64,000 bases of DNA from Pseudobdellovibrionaceae bacterium (GTDB lineage Bacteria; Bdellovibrionota; Bdellovibrionia; Bdellovibrionales; UBA1609). The notes under the pieces are model-generated. The model searched no databases and was not told where the DNA came from. It saw nothing but the letters and a program-made list of their open reading frames with translations. Shown here piece by piece: positions 44,446 through 53,480 of this stretch (positions within the stretch are counted from its first letter, which is position 1; every line of letters begins with the position of its first letter). A program made the translations under genes and the position numbers. The stretch is taken from positions 124,001-188,000 of the forward strand of contig JAMLIO010000001.1 in assembly GCA_023954155.1 (NCBI GenBank), given 5' to 3'.

Positions 44446-44505
44446 TTTAAAACTAGTTCACACAGCCTCATGGCAAAGATTTACCCCACCACTGTGTCTA
44501 CTCTA

Positions 44506-44523
44506 GCCTGCAAGAATGCAGGC
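44506..44523. terminator. Hairpin between convergent genes
   Basis: GCCTGC, loop AAGAAT, GCAGGC. It lies between the stop at 44445 and the stop at 44556, the right place for a two-way terminator, but neither side has a good T run. Confidence 0.4.
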
Positions 44524-44555
44524 AGTTGAGAGTTGAGAGCTGAGAAAATCAAATT

Positions 44556-45611
44556 TTAGTTATTGGCGCTATTATTTTTATTTAAATCACGCCATGATTT
44601 TCCTTGGCGTGCTCTGGGATCAAGCTGAAACTGTCTTACTGCTTCTTGGTGCTCTTTGTAGGTCTTAGAAAATTTATGAGTCCCATCGTTTCGACTTACG
44701 AAAAAATAATTCTGACTTTCTACGGGATTCATTGTTGCGACTAGAGCCGCTTTACCAGGATTTGCAATAGGACCCTTAGGCAATCCATTCACAGTGTATG
44801 TGTTATAAGGTGTTGAGGTTTGCAAATCTTTTCTTGTAATGTTCCGAAGCATTTCCCCTGTCTGAACCCAAACACCATAAATTGTAGTGGGATCACTTTG
44901 TAAACGCATAGATTTTTTTAAACGATTATGAAAGACTGAACTGATCATAGGGCGTTCAAAAGGTGCGCCCGTTTCCTTTTCAACAATGCTGGCTAAGGTG
45001 ACCACCTGATGTCTGATCATTCCTGTTTTATTTTGAATTTCTACCGAAGCCCAAACTTTTTTAAAATGACTCACAAAAGTTCGTATGTACTGCTCAGCCG
45101 TCCAAGATTTAGGGAGTTTGTACGTATCAGGAAATAGATACCCTTCAATAGAATCCGCTCTAAAACCCAATAGTTCCATAATCAAATCAGGGTTTCTGGC
45201 TGCCGCAAGAAATTCTTGTTTGGTCGTCAAACGATTCTGTTCTAAAATCTCAGCAATCTGAAAAATATTAAGCCCCTCTTGAAAGGTGACCACACGCTCA
45301 ATGCTTTGTCCTTTAGTCATAAACTCAATGATCTGGCGTGCACTTTGATCTGCGGGGATTTCATACTCTCCCACCTTGAGTGACTTAGATAAGCCACTGA
45401 GCTTAATATAAATTTTAGCCATTCTCATTGGAAAACCTTTAACGTCTTTAGCTACATCTTGTAATGCACTGTTAAAAGTTTCACCTTTAGATATCTCAAA
45501 TATAAGAGGTGCTTGATAGTTGAGCGTGGAGTTAAGGATTAAATACCCGCTCATCATCCCCGTGAACACTACAGATAAAGCAATTACAACAAGACCAACT
45601 AGGAACTTCAT
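44556..45611 (-). CDS. mltG: Endolytic murein transglycosylase MltG
   Basis: 351 residues from ATG 45611, behind GGGAGGCAGG; the longer frame has no better start. One N-terminal membrane helix (FLVGLVVIALSVVFTGMM) anchors the protein. A LysM-like part (ISKGETFNSALQDVA) precedes the YceG catalytic domain, with the catalytic Glu in VTLASIVEKETG, then SDPTTIYGV and YNTYTVNGLPKGPIANPG. It cuts nascent glycan strands and sets their length. It is last in a leftward set with astD, 48 bases downstream of it. Confidence 0.93.
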   Translation of the reverse strand: MKFLVGLVVIALSVVFTGMMSGYLILNSTLNYQAPLIFEISKGETFNSALQDVAKDVKGFPMRMAKIYIKLSGLSKSLKVGEYEIPADQSARQIIEFMTKGQSIERVVTFQEGLNIFQIAEILEQNRLTTKQEFLAAARNPDLIMELLGFRADSIEGYLFPDTYKLPKSWTAEQYIRTFVSHFKKVWASVEIQNKTGMIRHQVVTLASIVEKETGAPFERPMISSVFHNRLKKSMRLQSDPTTIYGVWVQTGEMLRNITRKDLQTSTPYNTYTVNGLPKGPIANPGKAALVATMNPVESQNYFFVSRNDGTHKFSKTYKEHQEAVRQFQLDPRARQGKSWRDLNKNNSANN

Positions 45612-45659
45612 CCTGCCTCCCGTATTTTTATTGTAGATTCGCAATCTCCGTAAGTAAAT

Positions 45660-47162
45660 CTAAATATTATAATCTATCCCTGGCATTATTTTCGTCTTGT
45701 CAAATGCTGTAGCGTCTTCTAGTGAGGCCAGTGGCGTAGAGCAATAATATACAGCAAACGCCGCCGAGGGTTGTCCATTTCCAGATTTTTTAGTCCCACC
45801 AAAAGGCAGGCGAGAACTTGAACCATTTGTTGTTCTATTCCAGTTAAGCAAACCTACATCCAGCTTAGACACTGCACGCTCATAATTCTTTTTATCTTTT
45901 GTGAAGATCGCCGAAGACAATCCGTAACTAGATTGATTGACCAAACTTAAAGTCTGATCCAAATCTTTGACTTTGTAAACGGCCACGTTAGGGCCAAATA
46001 TTTCTGTCTTTTGGTAAACGCTACTTGCATCCACATTCGACACTTCATAAATCGCTGGTGAAACATAAAAGCCTTCGTATTCACTTTCTACTTTTTCACC
46101 TGCCAAAATTGCTTTGGCGCCTTCTCTTTCTGCGATCTCCTGAAAACGGAAAAATCTTTGATAAGCATCGCCATCAATCAAAGATCCCATGAAATGATCT
46201 TTGGCCCAATGTCCCACCTTAAGCCCTTTAGTCAGTCTCTTGAATTTATCTACATATTCATCATAAATTTTCTCGTGCACATACATACGACTAGTGCATG
46301 AACATCTTTGTCCTGCACTTAAAAAAGACCCCACCACATTCTCATACACCGTCTTTTCTAAGTCGGCATCCTCCCAAATGATGGACGCATTCTTGCCGCC
46401 CATTTCTAGTGCCAAAGATTTCCAGTAGTGGTCCAATGTGTCTCTTTTAATTCTAAGACCCACATCATAAGATCCTGTAAATAAAATAACATTTACATCA
46501 GAATGCTTAACCAGTCGGCTTCCCACTTCGGCTTTACCTTGAATCATATTAAAAACCCCAGGAGGTAACTCAGCTCGTCTAAATAGCTCGGCCATAAACT
46601 GCCCCACTGCTGGAGTTTTATCCGAAGGTTTAAAAACAATTGTATTTCCCATCACTAACGCAGGAATAAAGTGCCCATTGGGTAAATGCGCGGGAAAATT
46701 AAATGGACCCAAGACTACGGCCACCCCTTTGGGTTTATAACGAATGACACCCTCCACGCTTGGAAGCGCATTCGGAACGCGAACGTCTTTAACCAAGTCT
46801 AAGGACTCTTCAATTGTAATTTTGATTTTGGCTGATAAAGCACTCGCCTCTGTTCGGGTCTCCCACAAAGGCTTACCCGTTTCACGACTGATAATAGTAG
46901 CCATCTCTTCCTTGTGGGCATCAAATACAGTGGCTAACCTTTGTAAATGCGAAATACGTTCACCCATAGGAAGCTCGGACCAACTTGTAAAAGCCTTTGC
47001 CGCCGCTTCAACGGCCATGTCCACATCCTGATAAGAAGCTTCGATCGAAATCACTTCATCGCTTTGATCAGCAGGACTGTGAATCGTCCAACTCTCTTCT
47101 GCTTTAGAGATTTTATGAAATGCTCCATCTATAAATGATCCTTTAAATTCAATCGACTGCAT
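45660..47162 (-). CDS. astD: Succinylglutamic semialdehyde dehydrogenase (AstD-like)
   Basis: 500 residues of the aldehyde dehydrogenase superfamily. The catalytic Cys is in SAGQRCSCTSRMYV and the Glu in LALEMGGKNASII; VLGPFNFPAHLPNGHFIPAL is the AstD form of the cofactor loop. AGGAG precedes ATG 47162. AstD makes succinylglutamate in arginine/ornithine breakdown. It lies behind an aminotransferase and an M20-like protein, giving part of an AST-like route; AstA, AstB and AstE are not in the window, so the exact substrate could differ. Confidence 0.85.
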   Translation of the reverse strand: MQSIEFKGSFIDGAFHKISKAEESWTIHSPADQSDEVISIEASYQDVDMAVEAAAKAFTSWSELPMGERISHLQRLATVFDAHKEEMATIISRETGKPLWETRTEASALSAKIKITIEESLDLVKDVRVPNALPSVEGVIRYKPKGVAVVLGPFNFPAHLPNGHFIPALVMGNTIVFKPSDKTPAVGQFMAELFRRAELPPGVFNMIQGKAEVGSRLVKHSDVNVILFTGSYDVGLRIKRDTLDHYWKSLALEMGGKNASIIWEDADLEKTVYENVVGSFLSAGQRCSCTSRMYVHEKIYDEYVDKFKRLTKGLKVGHWAKDHFMGSLIDGDAYQRFFRFQEIAEREGAKAILAGEKVESEYEGFYVSPAIYEVSNVDASSVYQKTEIFGPNVAVYKVKDLDQTLSLVNQSSYGLSSAIFTKDKKNYERAVSKLDVGLLNWNRTTNGSSSRLPFGGTKKSGNGQPSAAFAVYYCSTPLASLEDATAFDKTKIMPGIDYNI

Positions 47163-47171
47163 GACTTACTC

Positions 47172-48515
47172 CTATTTTTTAGATGTCATCAAGCTTAAGT
47201 AAAACTCTTCTGCTCGATCTAGCTCTTCCAATTCAACACTTTCATTAGGTAAAAATAACGACTCAAATCGACCAGGCCCAAACACTAACGGATTGTATCC
47301 CGCCAGTTTAAATAAATCAGCTTCTGTGGTGTAGGCTAAGGATTTGGCCTCCTTAGTGTCACAGATCTCTAAAGCCTTCTGTAAAAAATCAGAGTCTCCC
47401 TCAAACAAATAAGGAAACCTTTGGGATAGAATCTTTGAGTCTCCTCCTAAATTCTGAATGTCCCCGCGCAATTTTCCAATCCACTGATCTGAAACTTCAC
47501 TATTGATTCCAGGAGGAAAAACGCATTCACCATAGATCTCAATTTGATCGTAGTCACATTTGACACGCCCAAAGTTGATCTGTGGACTTGAGGGTTCAAA
47601 GTCCTTGTTTGTGGCTTTCTCAAACTCTTGGTTTAAATCCGCAAGATAAGAATATAACGTGCGCAACTTCACACTCATAGGATCAAGAATGTCGTTGGCC
47701 AGGTCAAATTCAAGCAATGTACTTCTTGGTTCTGAGGAAGTGTCTTTACCACCCTCCAAATCTAAAATCACAATCTGCTCGGGTAAATTATTTAAAAACT
47801 CAAAACTTTGTACAATCGTGTTTCTTTGCCAACTTCCATCACTCAAAGCCTCTCTGGGTTTGGAGTTGAAATACTGACTTTGAGATGAACTGTTTTCTAG
47901 CTCATCATGTTTTTGGCGCATTTCTTTTTCGCTTTCGCTAAATGGAAGACTGATGCGCATTCTTAGACGACCCGCTTGTGTGGACACAATTTGATTTTGT
48001 GTGGGGAACCCCACGACAATATTTTTAACCTTGAGCTGACACTCACGCAAAAATTTGATCACACCATAAGATCGTAAGGTTCTACCGTAGGTACCCAGAA
48101 TTCCTACTTTTTGTTTTTGCGTTTCATCCACGCGCAGTAAGGCTCTTAATTGCAAAAGTGAGCTGAGTTTCCCAGAGTTTGCTCCCAATCCGTATAAGCG
48201 AGATCCCTTCACCATAGAGTCAAACGGATCTTCTGCCATCTCTGACCAAGCCCTGAAGGGTCCAGGGTTTTCTGTATCCAAAGGATTTACAAAAAGATAA
48301 TCTAACTCGGCATCATCTTTGATTCCCACACCATAACCAATAAAAACATTATGGAAATCGACGTCCTTAAGTGTGTAAGACAAAGTAGAGCATGAAAACC
48401 CATTCTCTTCGGCAAGCTTTGTCAAAAACTGTGCATACTCCCCCGTGCCAGAAGATTCTGAACTGTCAATGGAGAGGGCTTTGCGAAGAGAATCAATTTT
48501 TTTATCTAAGCTCAT
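47172..48515 (-). CDS. M20-family peptidase-like protein, probably inactive
   Basis: 447 residues. The order of blocks matches M20 amidohydrolases (ArgE, DapE): YGLGANSGKLSSLLQLRAL in place of GRGA.DMKGGLAA, and YNPLVFGPGRFESLFLPNES in place of GPG...AHTPNE. The metal-binding Asp, the catalytic Glu-Glu pair and the last His are not found where expected (GTYGRTLRSYG and GRFESLFLPN instead). It may therefore be a binding or regulatory relative, or have changed chemistry. It overlaps the upstream aminotransferase by four bases and precedes astD by nine, so it works with them. Confidence 0.7.
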   Translation of the reverse strand: MSLDKKIDSLRKALSIDSSESSGTGEYAQFLTKLAEENGFSCSTLSYTLKDVDFHNVFIGYGVGIKDDAELDYLFVNPLDTENPGPFRAWSEMAEDPFDSMVKGSRLYGLGANSGKLSSLLQLRALLRVDETQKQKVGILGTYGRTLRSYGVIKFLRECQLKVKNIVVGFPTQNQIVSTQAGRLRMRISLPFSESEKEMRQKHDELENSSSQSQYFNSKPREALSDGSWQRNTIVQSFEFLNNLPEQIVILDLEGGKDTSSEPRSTLLEFDLANDILDPMSVKLRTLYSYLADLNQEFEKATNKDFEPSSPQINFGRVKCDYDQIEIYGECVFPPGINSEVSDQWIGKLRGDIQNLGGDSKILSQRFPYLFEGDSDFLQKALEICDTKEAKSLAYTTEADLFKLAGYNPLVFGPGRFESLFLPNESVELEELDRAEEFYLSLMTSKK

Positions 48516-49888
48516 TTACACTCAAGAATTGTCTTTTCAAAAATGGCCTTGGCCTCAGCAATATGTTTGTCTTCTAAAATCGCAGGTAATAAAAAGCGCA
48601 ACTTATATGGACCGCGGCCGCAAGTGAAACCAATAATGCCGTTTGTGTATAGAGTTTTTGCTACTTTGTTCGCTGACTCATTACTGCCATCTAAAGGAAT
48701 CACGCTGACCATGAGACCCATTCCACCTGCATCACGCAAAAGTCCTTTGCATGTGGTCTCGTTAAGTTCGTTAAGCATCTTGATGAATTTCTCATGAATC
48801 TTTTGAATTTTTCCGTTAGCACCCATGTACTGATCTGTATCTAAATAATCCAGAACTCTACGTCCTACGTTCAGCGCTACACTTGAGCCCGCAAAAGTTC
48901 CAGAAATCAATCCTGGCTGTGGGTTCATCTCTTCTGTGTAAAGTGTGGCAGCACCTTGTAAACTTTTGGCCACTGTGATCACATCCACATACTCGCCTAG
49001 GTCCATCTTTTGGAAAGCGAAAAATTCTCCTGTACGACAAAAAGTTTGAACCTCATCAAACCACACGGGTATCTTCTCGTTCTTGCAAATGTCTAACATG
49101 GGGACAAAATAATCTCTTGGGGCCACATTAAATCCACCCTCACCTTGCATAGGTTCAAAGCTAAAACAGCTGATCTGTCCTTTGTTTTTTTGCACGTGCT
49201 CTTTGAACATCTCAAGAGCCTTCTTAGTGCTCTCTTCAGGGGCATAAGGATCAAAAAATGGAATTCGTAAAATTTCATGATAATCAGGTAGACCCTGTTT
49301 GAATGCAGGGTTGTCCGTAATTTCAGCCATCATCATACTGCGACCAGCGAACGCATTTTGCATGGCTATAACTTTTGCGGCTTTAGTTTTTTGTCTTACG
49401 ATTTTTAAAGCATTCTCACCCGCCATCGCACCACACGTTGTGAGCCACCCATATTTGATAGAACTTTTTCTAGAAGCAATCTCGATTAACTTTTCTAGTA
49501 TAAGTCTATACTCTTGGTTGGGTTGGAGGTTTCCTTGCATCGTCACATCTGAAAGCGCAGCCTCAACACTCGCACTTAAAACCTCAGGATGAGAGTGTCC
49601 TAAAATATGAATTCCAATTCCATTGATCAAATCTAATTTGATGCTCCCGTCTTCTAACTCCACATAAGGACCATAGCCCGCGCCACTTCCCACATAGTTG
49701 TAATAAAGGGGACGACCTCGCAAGCTACCAATCTCTTCACATGATTTTTTAAATCCATCGACCTCAGTAGGCAGCGCAGGACGTACACCCTGAATGCCTT
49801 CTGAAAGCTTTAAGGCTTCACTCACTAAATTTTTAATATTCGATTTAATTTCGCTAGACTGTCTAATTCTATCACCAAATTTTTGCAT
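48512..49888 (-). CDS. Class III PLP aminotransferase (ornithine/lysine type)
   Basis: 458 residues from ATG 49888, eight bases behind GAGGA; the open frame goes further up but would run into the divergent gene's promoter and start. NGIGIHILGHSHPEVL, FSFEPMQGEGGFN, IPVWFDEVQTFCRTGEFFAF and VITVAKSLQGAATLY are the class III blocks; the Lys in AKSLQG is expected to bind PLP. Close relatives act on acetyl- or succinyl-ornithine, ornithine or lysine. With AstD next door, succinylornithine (AstC role) is a reasonable guess. Confidence 0.85.
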   Translation of the reverse strand: MQKFGDRIRQSSEIKSNIKNLVSEALKLSEGIQGVRPALPTEVDGFKKSCEEIGSLRGRPLYYNYVGSGAGYGPYVELEDGSIKLDLINGIGIHILGHSHPEVLSASVEAALSDVTMQGNLQPNQEYRLILEKLIEIASRKSSIKYGWLTTCGAMAGENALKIVRQKTKAAKVIAMQNAFAGRSMMMAEITDNPAFKQGLPDYHEILRIPFFDPYAPEESTKKALEMFKEHVQKNKGQISCFSFEPMQGEGGFNVAPRDYFVPMLDICKNEKIPVWFDEVQTFCRTGEFFAFQKMDLGEYVDVITVAKSLQGAATLYTEEMNPQPGLISGTFAGSSVALNVGRRVLDYLDTDQYMGANGKIQKIHEKFIKMLNELNETTCKGLLRDAGGMGLMVSVIPLDGSNESANKVAKTLYTNGIIGFTCGRGPYKLRFLLPAILEDKHIAEAKAIFEKTILECK

Positions 49889-49948
49889 TACTTGTTCCTC
49901 ATTGCTATAATTACACCAATATAATCCTCTAAAGGAGATCTGACAAAA

Positions 49949-50707
49949 GTGTTTAAAATCTGGGTGTGCTGCCTCATAATTTGCCTTTTTCCTCTGGCTT
50001 TTGCTCATGCCGATAATAATCTGGACCTACAGTCTTTGGAAAAACTCATTGCGGAAAAGCAATACTCTGATGCCCTGATTAAGATCCAAGAGCTGCGGCA
50101 AAACCCCAATTATAATAACTCTCCTGAACTGATCTATAATTTAGGTCTGAGCGAATGGTTCTTAGAACAACACGGCCCCGCTTTGGCCCACTTCAGACTG
50201 ACGACCTATCTCAGGCCCTATGCTTTAAAAAACCTAACCACTTTACGCTGGGCTCAAGACGAAATTGAGAACATCCAGCATATTACACTTCGAAAAGACC
50301 CTTTGCTGGCCACCCTTTCACTCTACCTATGGCCTCAATATTTTTTCGTGCTGAGCCTTCTACTTTTGCCCTACATGGCATTTGTTGCATCGCGCAACAA
50401 GTCTCTTCCTTGGGCACCACGACTGCTTAAGGCCCTACCGTGGGCAGGCCTAAGTGTATTGCTGTTTGTTTTCTTTCTCATTGGGCAAGGGCAAACCCAT
50501 CGAGTCTTTGCCACTTTAGTGAGCTTGGATGCAATCACGGCATACGCAGGTCCATCGGATCAATCGGTGGATGTAGGCCAGCTCTTCCCTGGGGATTCTG
50601 TAGAAGTCTTAAGGAGAAATGAAGCTTGGTGGCAAATCCGCACCTCTGATATTCCCTCGGCTTGGGTACAAGCGAATAACCTTAAAGTCCATAGCCGTTT
50701 GGATTGA
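49949..50707 (+). CDS. BatE-like TPR / membrane / SH3 protein
   Basis: 252 residues from GTG 49949, with AGGAG eleven bases upstream. A signal peptide (VCCLIICLFPLAFAHAD), two TPR-like helical units (LEKLIAEKQYSDALIKIQEL, LIYNLGLSEWFLEQHGPALA), two membrane helices (YFFVLSLLLLPYMAFVA and AGLSVLLFVFFLIG) and a C-terminal SH3-like domain (VDVGQLFPGDSVEVLRRNEA, WWQIRTSDIPSAWVQ) are seen. The layout is that of BatE-type proteins, which in spirochetes and Bacteroides lie with BatA/B/D. Those partners are not here. It begins a rightward TPR-rich set. Confidence 0.8.
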   Translation: MFKIWVCCLIICLFPLAFAHADNNLDLQSLEKLIAEKQYSDALIKIQELRQNPNYNNSPELIYNLGLSEWFLEQHGPALAHFRLTTYLRPYALKNLTTLRWAQDEIENIQHITLRKDPLLATLSLYLWPQYFFVLSLLLLPYMAFVASRNKSLPWAPRLLKALPWAGLSVLLFVFFLIGQGQTHRVFATLVSLDAITAYAGPSDQSVDVGQLFPGDSVEVLRRNEAWWQIRTSDIPSAWVQANNLKVHSRLD

Positions 50708-50738
50708 CCCACTACCAGCGAAGCCCTAAAATGCGCAG

Positions 50739-51485
50739 ATGAACTCTATTTTAGCAATTCTACTATTTAGCTTGGGACTTGTCGCCAACCCCTCTTACGC
50801 CGACGAACCTTCTAATACACCCGTCGCCAAAGCTTATGAAGATGCCTTAAAATTAGAAAAAGCTTACCGCTACGAAGAAGCCATTCAGGCCTTAGATAGC
50901 CTTAAAAACAAATATCCTTACAGCCACTATGCAAAGATGGCGCGCTTAAAGATTGCTGACATTCACTTTGAGTCTAAGTCTTTCATTCAAGCGCAATACT
51001 CATACATCACTTATAACGAACTCTATCCCAGAGACGAAAAGGCTGATTACGTGGTTTTCCAAATCGCACACTCTTTGTACAAACAACTGCCTTCCACTCA
51101 TGATAGAGATCTCTCATCAGCACGTGATGCCATTAAGTATTTTGACCAAGTGATCACTCGCTTTCCTAACAGTGTGTATATTAAAGATTCTGAAAAGTAC
51201 AAAAAAGAGATTTACAATAAGCTTGCCGATAAAGAACTCTATATTGCTAAGTTTTACTTTAAGTACAAACAACCTCTGGCAGCACTTCGACGCTTCCAAA
51301 AGTTCATTGCCAACCATCCAGGATACCCACAAATACCTGAAGCTCTTGCTGGTGCCGCTTATTCGGCTTTACGTATCGACGAGGACGAGATGCATAAAAA
51401 ATACTTAGCTGAACTGAAAACAAAATATCCTGATTATACGGTTCCCAAGCTTTACACAAAGAGGTTTGTATGGTCGAGTCTATAG
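50739..51485 (+). CDS. BamD/YfiO-like exported protein without a lipidation Cys
   Basis: 248 residues. The N-terminus (ILAILLFSLGLVANPSYADE) is a type I signal; no Cys is present at the lipoprotein position, unlike standard BamD. The helical TPR pattern is BamD-like: AYEDALKLEKAYRYEEAIQ, LKNKYPYSHYAKMARLKIAD, YITYNELYPRDEKADYVVFQ, and FDQVITRFPNSVYIKD. BamD is an essential part of the barrel-assembly machine. It may be soluble or use a partner for anchoring. It overlaps the following TPR gene by 16 bases. Confidence 0.78.
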   Translation: MNSILAILLFSLGLVANPSYADEPSNTPVAKAYEDALKLEKAYRYEEAIQALDSLKNKYPYSHYAKMARLKIADIHFESKSFIQAQYSYITYNELYPRDEKADYVVFQIAHSLYKQLPSTHDRDLSSARDAIKYFDQVITRFPNSVYIKDSEKYKKEIYNKLADKELYIAKFYFKYKQPLAALRRFQKFIANHPGYPQIPEALAGAAYSALRIDEDEMHKKYLAELKTKYPDYTVPKLYTKRFVWSSL

Positions 51486-52213
51486 ACTTTATTCTTAAAA
51501 ACGCATCTGAGTACTTTGACAATGGCGACTATAAAAAAGCCGAACCTCTATTGCATCAATTAGTTTTAAAGAACGTAAAAAGTGCCAAGCTCTTTTATAT
51601 GTTGGGCGCCATTCAATACCAGAAGAACGATATTAAAAAAGCTCTTCGCAGTTTCAAAAGATCCCTAGAGATTGATCCCAACTTTACCGATTCAGGCATT
51701 GGCCTTAGTGTGATTTACAATGACCTAGGACAATACTCTGAAGGGCAAAAACGTTTTGCAGAAGTTCAAGAGCGAGTCTCAAACCACAGTCCCGAAGAAA
51801 ACGAACACCAAAGACAGATCAAAGCTCAATTTGTGAAAAAGCACATGGAACTTGCTCAGATGTACAACGAGCAAAAAAACTATGCTGAGTCCCTGCAACA
51901 GCTGATCAAAGCCAAGTCTTTTGATTTTAATACTGAAAAAGTCCAAATCTTTATCGCCGAATGTTTACTGCATCTTAAAGAATATCAACGTGCCGTAAAT
52001 GAACTTAAAAATATTCTGCAAAGAAAGCCCAACTACATTCCTGCTCTTATGCGTTTAGCACAGATTTATTATAAGCTTGGTCATAAAGAAGTGGCCGTGC
52101 GCACTTATGAACAAGTGCTTTTACATCAACCCGATCATAAGTTGGCCCATGCTAAATTAACTCAAATCAGAGCCTTAAATCCCAGCCGTTTTCAAGGAGA
52201 AGTTCATGTCTAA
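51470..52213 (+). CDS. TPR protein (cytoplasmic)
   Basis: 247 residues with no signal peptide or membrane helix. At least four TPR units are visible: SEYFDNGDYKKAEPLLHQLV, FYMLGAIQYQKNDIKKALRS with the following IDPN, LAQMYNEQKNYAESLQQLIK, and LMRLAQIYYKLGHKEVAVRT. It is a protein-interaction scaffold. It overlaps the BamD-like gene before and hpt after, so translation is coupled across the set, but no shared function is evident. Confidence 0.82.
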   Translation: MVESIDFILKNASEYFDNGDYKKAEPLLHQLVLKNVKSAKLFYMLGAIQYQKNDIKKALRSFKRSLEIDPNFTDSGIGLSVIYNDLGQYSEGQKRFAEVQERVSNHSPEENEHQRQIKAQFVKKHMELAQMYNEQKNYAESLQQLIKAKSFDFNTEKVQIFIAECLLHLKEYQRAVNELKNILQRKPNYIPALMRLAQIYYKLGHKEVAVRTYEQVLLHQPDHKLAHAKLTQIRALNPSRFQGEVHV

Positions 52214-52721
52214 ACTCAAAGAAGGAATGATTCCTTATATTGAAGCCGATGAAATTGCACAAATGATCACAACGCTTGCCGAGACCCTTGACCGTGATTT
52301 TGGCAGAGAGCCCCTGGTGCTTGTGTGCCCTCTTAAAGGTTCTTTCATGTTTGTCGCAGACCTTTGCAGAAAACTAAAGAACCCTAATGTAGAAATCGAA
52401 TTTGTCCAGGTGAAGTCTCTTGGCAAGTCTATGCGTCTTATCAAAGATATCGCTATTGATATTTATGAAAAGAACGTTGTTATCTGTGAAGAGATCATTG
52501 ATGCTGGTCGCACTCTGTCTTTCTTAAAAAGACATTTGCAACACTCCAACCCTCGCACTGTTCGCATTGCCACTCTCATTGATAAACCTGCACGTCGTGA
52601 AATTCCATTGCGACCTGATTATGTGGGAAAAGTGATCCGTGACCGCTATGTCATCGGATACGGCATGGACTCAGACGAGCTTGGCAGAAACTACGCTGAC
52701 ATCTACAACTTCATGCAGTAG
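52206..52721 (+). CDS. hpt: Hypoxanthine phosphoribosyltransferase
   Basis: 171 residues, usual for the family. LVLVCPLKGSFMFVADLCRK is the N-terminal loop and VVICEEIIDAGRTLSFLK is the PRPP motif (commonly VLIVEDIIDTGRT). The C-terminal GYGMDSDELGRNYADIY is the purine-site segment of Hpt. It salvages hypoxanthine and guanine to IMP and GMP. It overlaps the TPR gene by eight bases and faces lolA. Confidence 0.93.
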   Translation: MSKLKEGMIPYIEADEIAQMITTLAETLDRDFGREPLVLVCPLKGSFMFVADLCRKLKNPNVEIEFVQVKSLGKSMRLIKDIAIDIYEKNVVICEEIIDAGRTLSFLKRHLQHSNPRTVRIATLIDKPARREIPLRPDYVGKVIRDRYVIGYGMDSDELGRNYADIYNFMQ

Positions 52722-52742
52722 AGATACCTGCACACCCCACTC

Positions 52743-53423
52743 TTACATCACTGTAACTGTAGCTTCTTTAGGAGGCTGAAACTTAAATAGGGATTCATCC
52801 ATCTTGTCTTTAAACTTATTAAAGGTGAAGGTAAGGCTAGTTTCATTATCCACATCATCCCAGTAGACTAATTTTTTTACGATGTTCTTTTTCGTATCTA
52901 AGTTAAACCTGACTCTTGAGACATACGAAACCCCAGCATCGCGTTTAGGGACCAGAGTCACGTCAATACGGCTTTCTGTATTTGTATGTATATTGGTGAT
53001 CTGAAATTTATCCCAAACGTTTTTGTCTCCAAAAAGAAGATCTAATAACGGCATGGGTACAGGTTTACTCTTAATGATATTTTGTGGCTTGCCGTCTTCG
53101 TAGCTCACGTTCCAAATTTCATTAGGCGTGATGAGCACCATAGATTTGTCTTTACTGTTTAAATCTAGGCGCAATCTTTTTTTAGAATAATACAACTCGC
53201 CCTTAGCATTTTCGGTCTCACCCAATAAAGATAGAATTTGAGTCCTCTTAAATTTCGCGTAAAGGCCCGTGTCAGAAGAATAAATTTCTGTGGTTTGCTT
53301 GAGTTGATCAAATATTTTCTGTTCGATCTTTTGTTGCTTTGCTTTGTCTTCAAGCTGGGCATAAGAATTGGAAGTGGTCATAAAAACAATGCCCACAAAT
53401 ACATATTGTAAAGCTTTAAGCAT
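52743..53423 (-). CDS. LolA-like outer-membrane lipoprotein carrier
   Basis: 226 residues from ATG 53423, behind GGGAGG; the open frame's TTG four codons earlier is less likely. A signal peptide ends SNSYAQ. The mature protein is LolA-like: GLYAKFKRTQILSLLGETEN, GELYYSKKRLRLDL, MVLITPNEIWNVSYEDGKPQ and the C-terminal LTFTFNKFKDKMDESLFKF. LolA carries lipoproteins across the periplasm, which many genes of this window would need. It faces hpt tail to tail. Confidence 0.85.
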   Translation of the reverse strand: MLKALQYVFVGIVFMTTSNSYAQLEDKAKQQKIEQKIFDQLKQTTEIYSSDTGLYAKFKRTQILSLLGETENAKGELYYSKKRLRLDLNSKDKSMVLITPNEIWNVSYEDGKPQNIIKSKPVPMPLLDLLFGDKNVWDKFQITNIHTNTESRIDVTLVPKRDAGVSYVSRVRFNLDTKKNIVKKLVYWDDVDNETSLTFTFNKFKDKMDESLFKFQPPKEATVTVM

Positions 53424-53480
53424 TTGGCCTCCCAAGCACCTATCAATAGCAACAATTCTATATGAAAATAGTTTCGACTG

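Noticed and set aside
47172-48515. Functional ArgE/DapE annotation
   Set aside because: Overall order fits M20, but the metal and catalytic residues are not visible, so an enzyme name is not justified.
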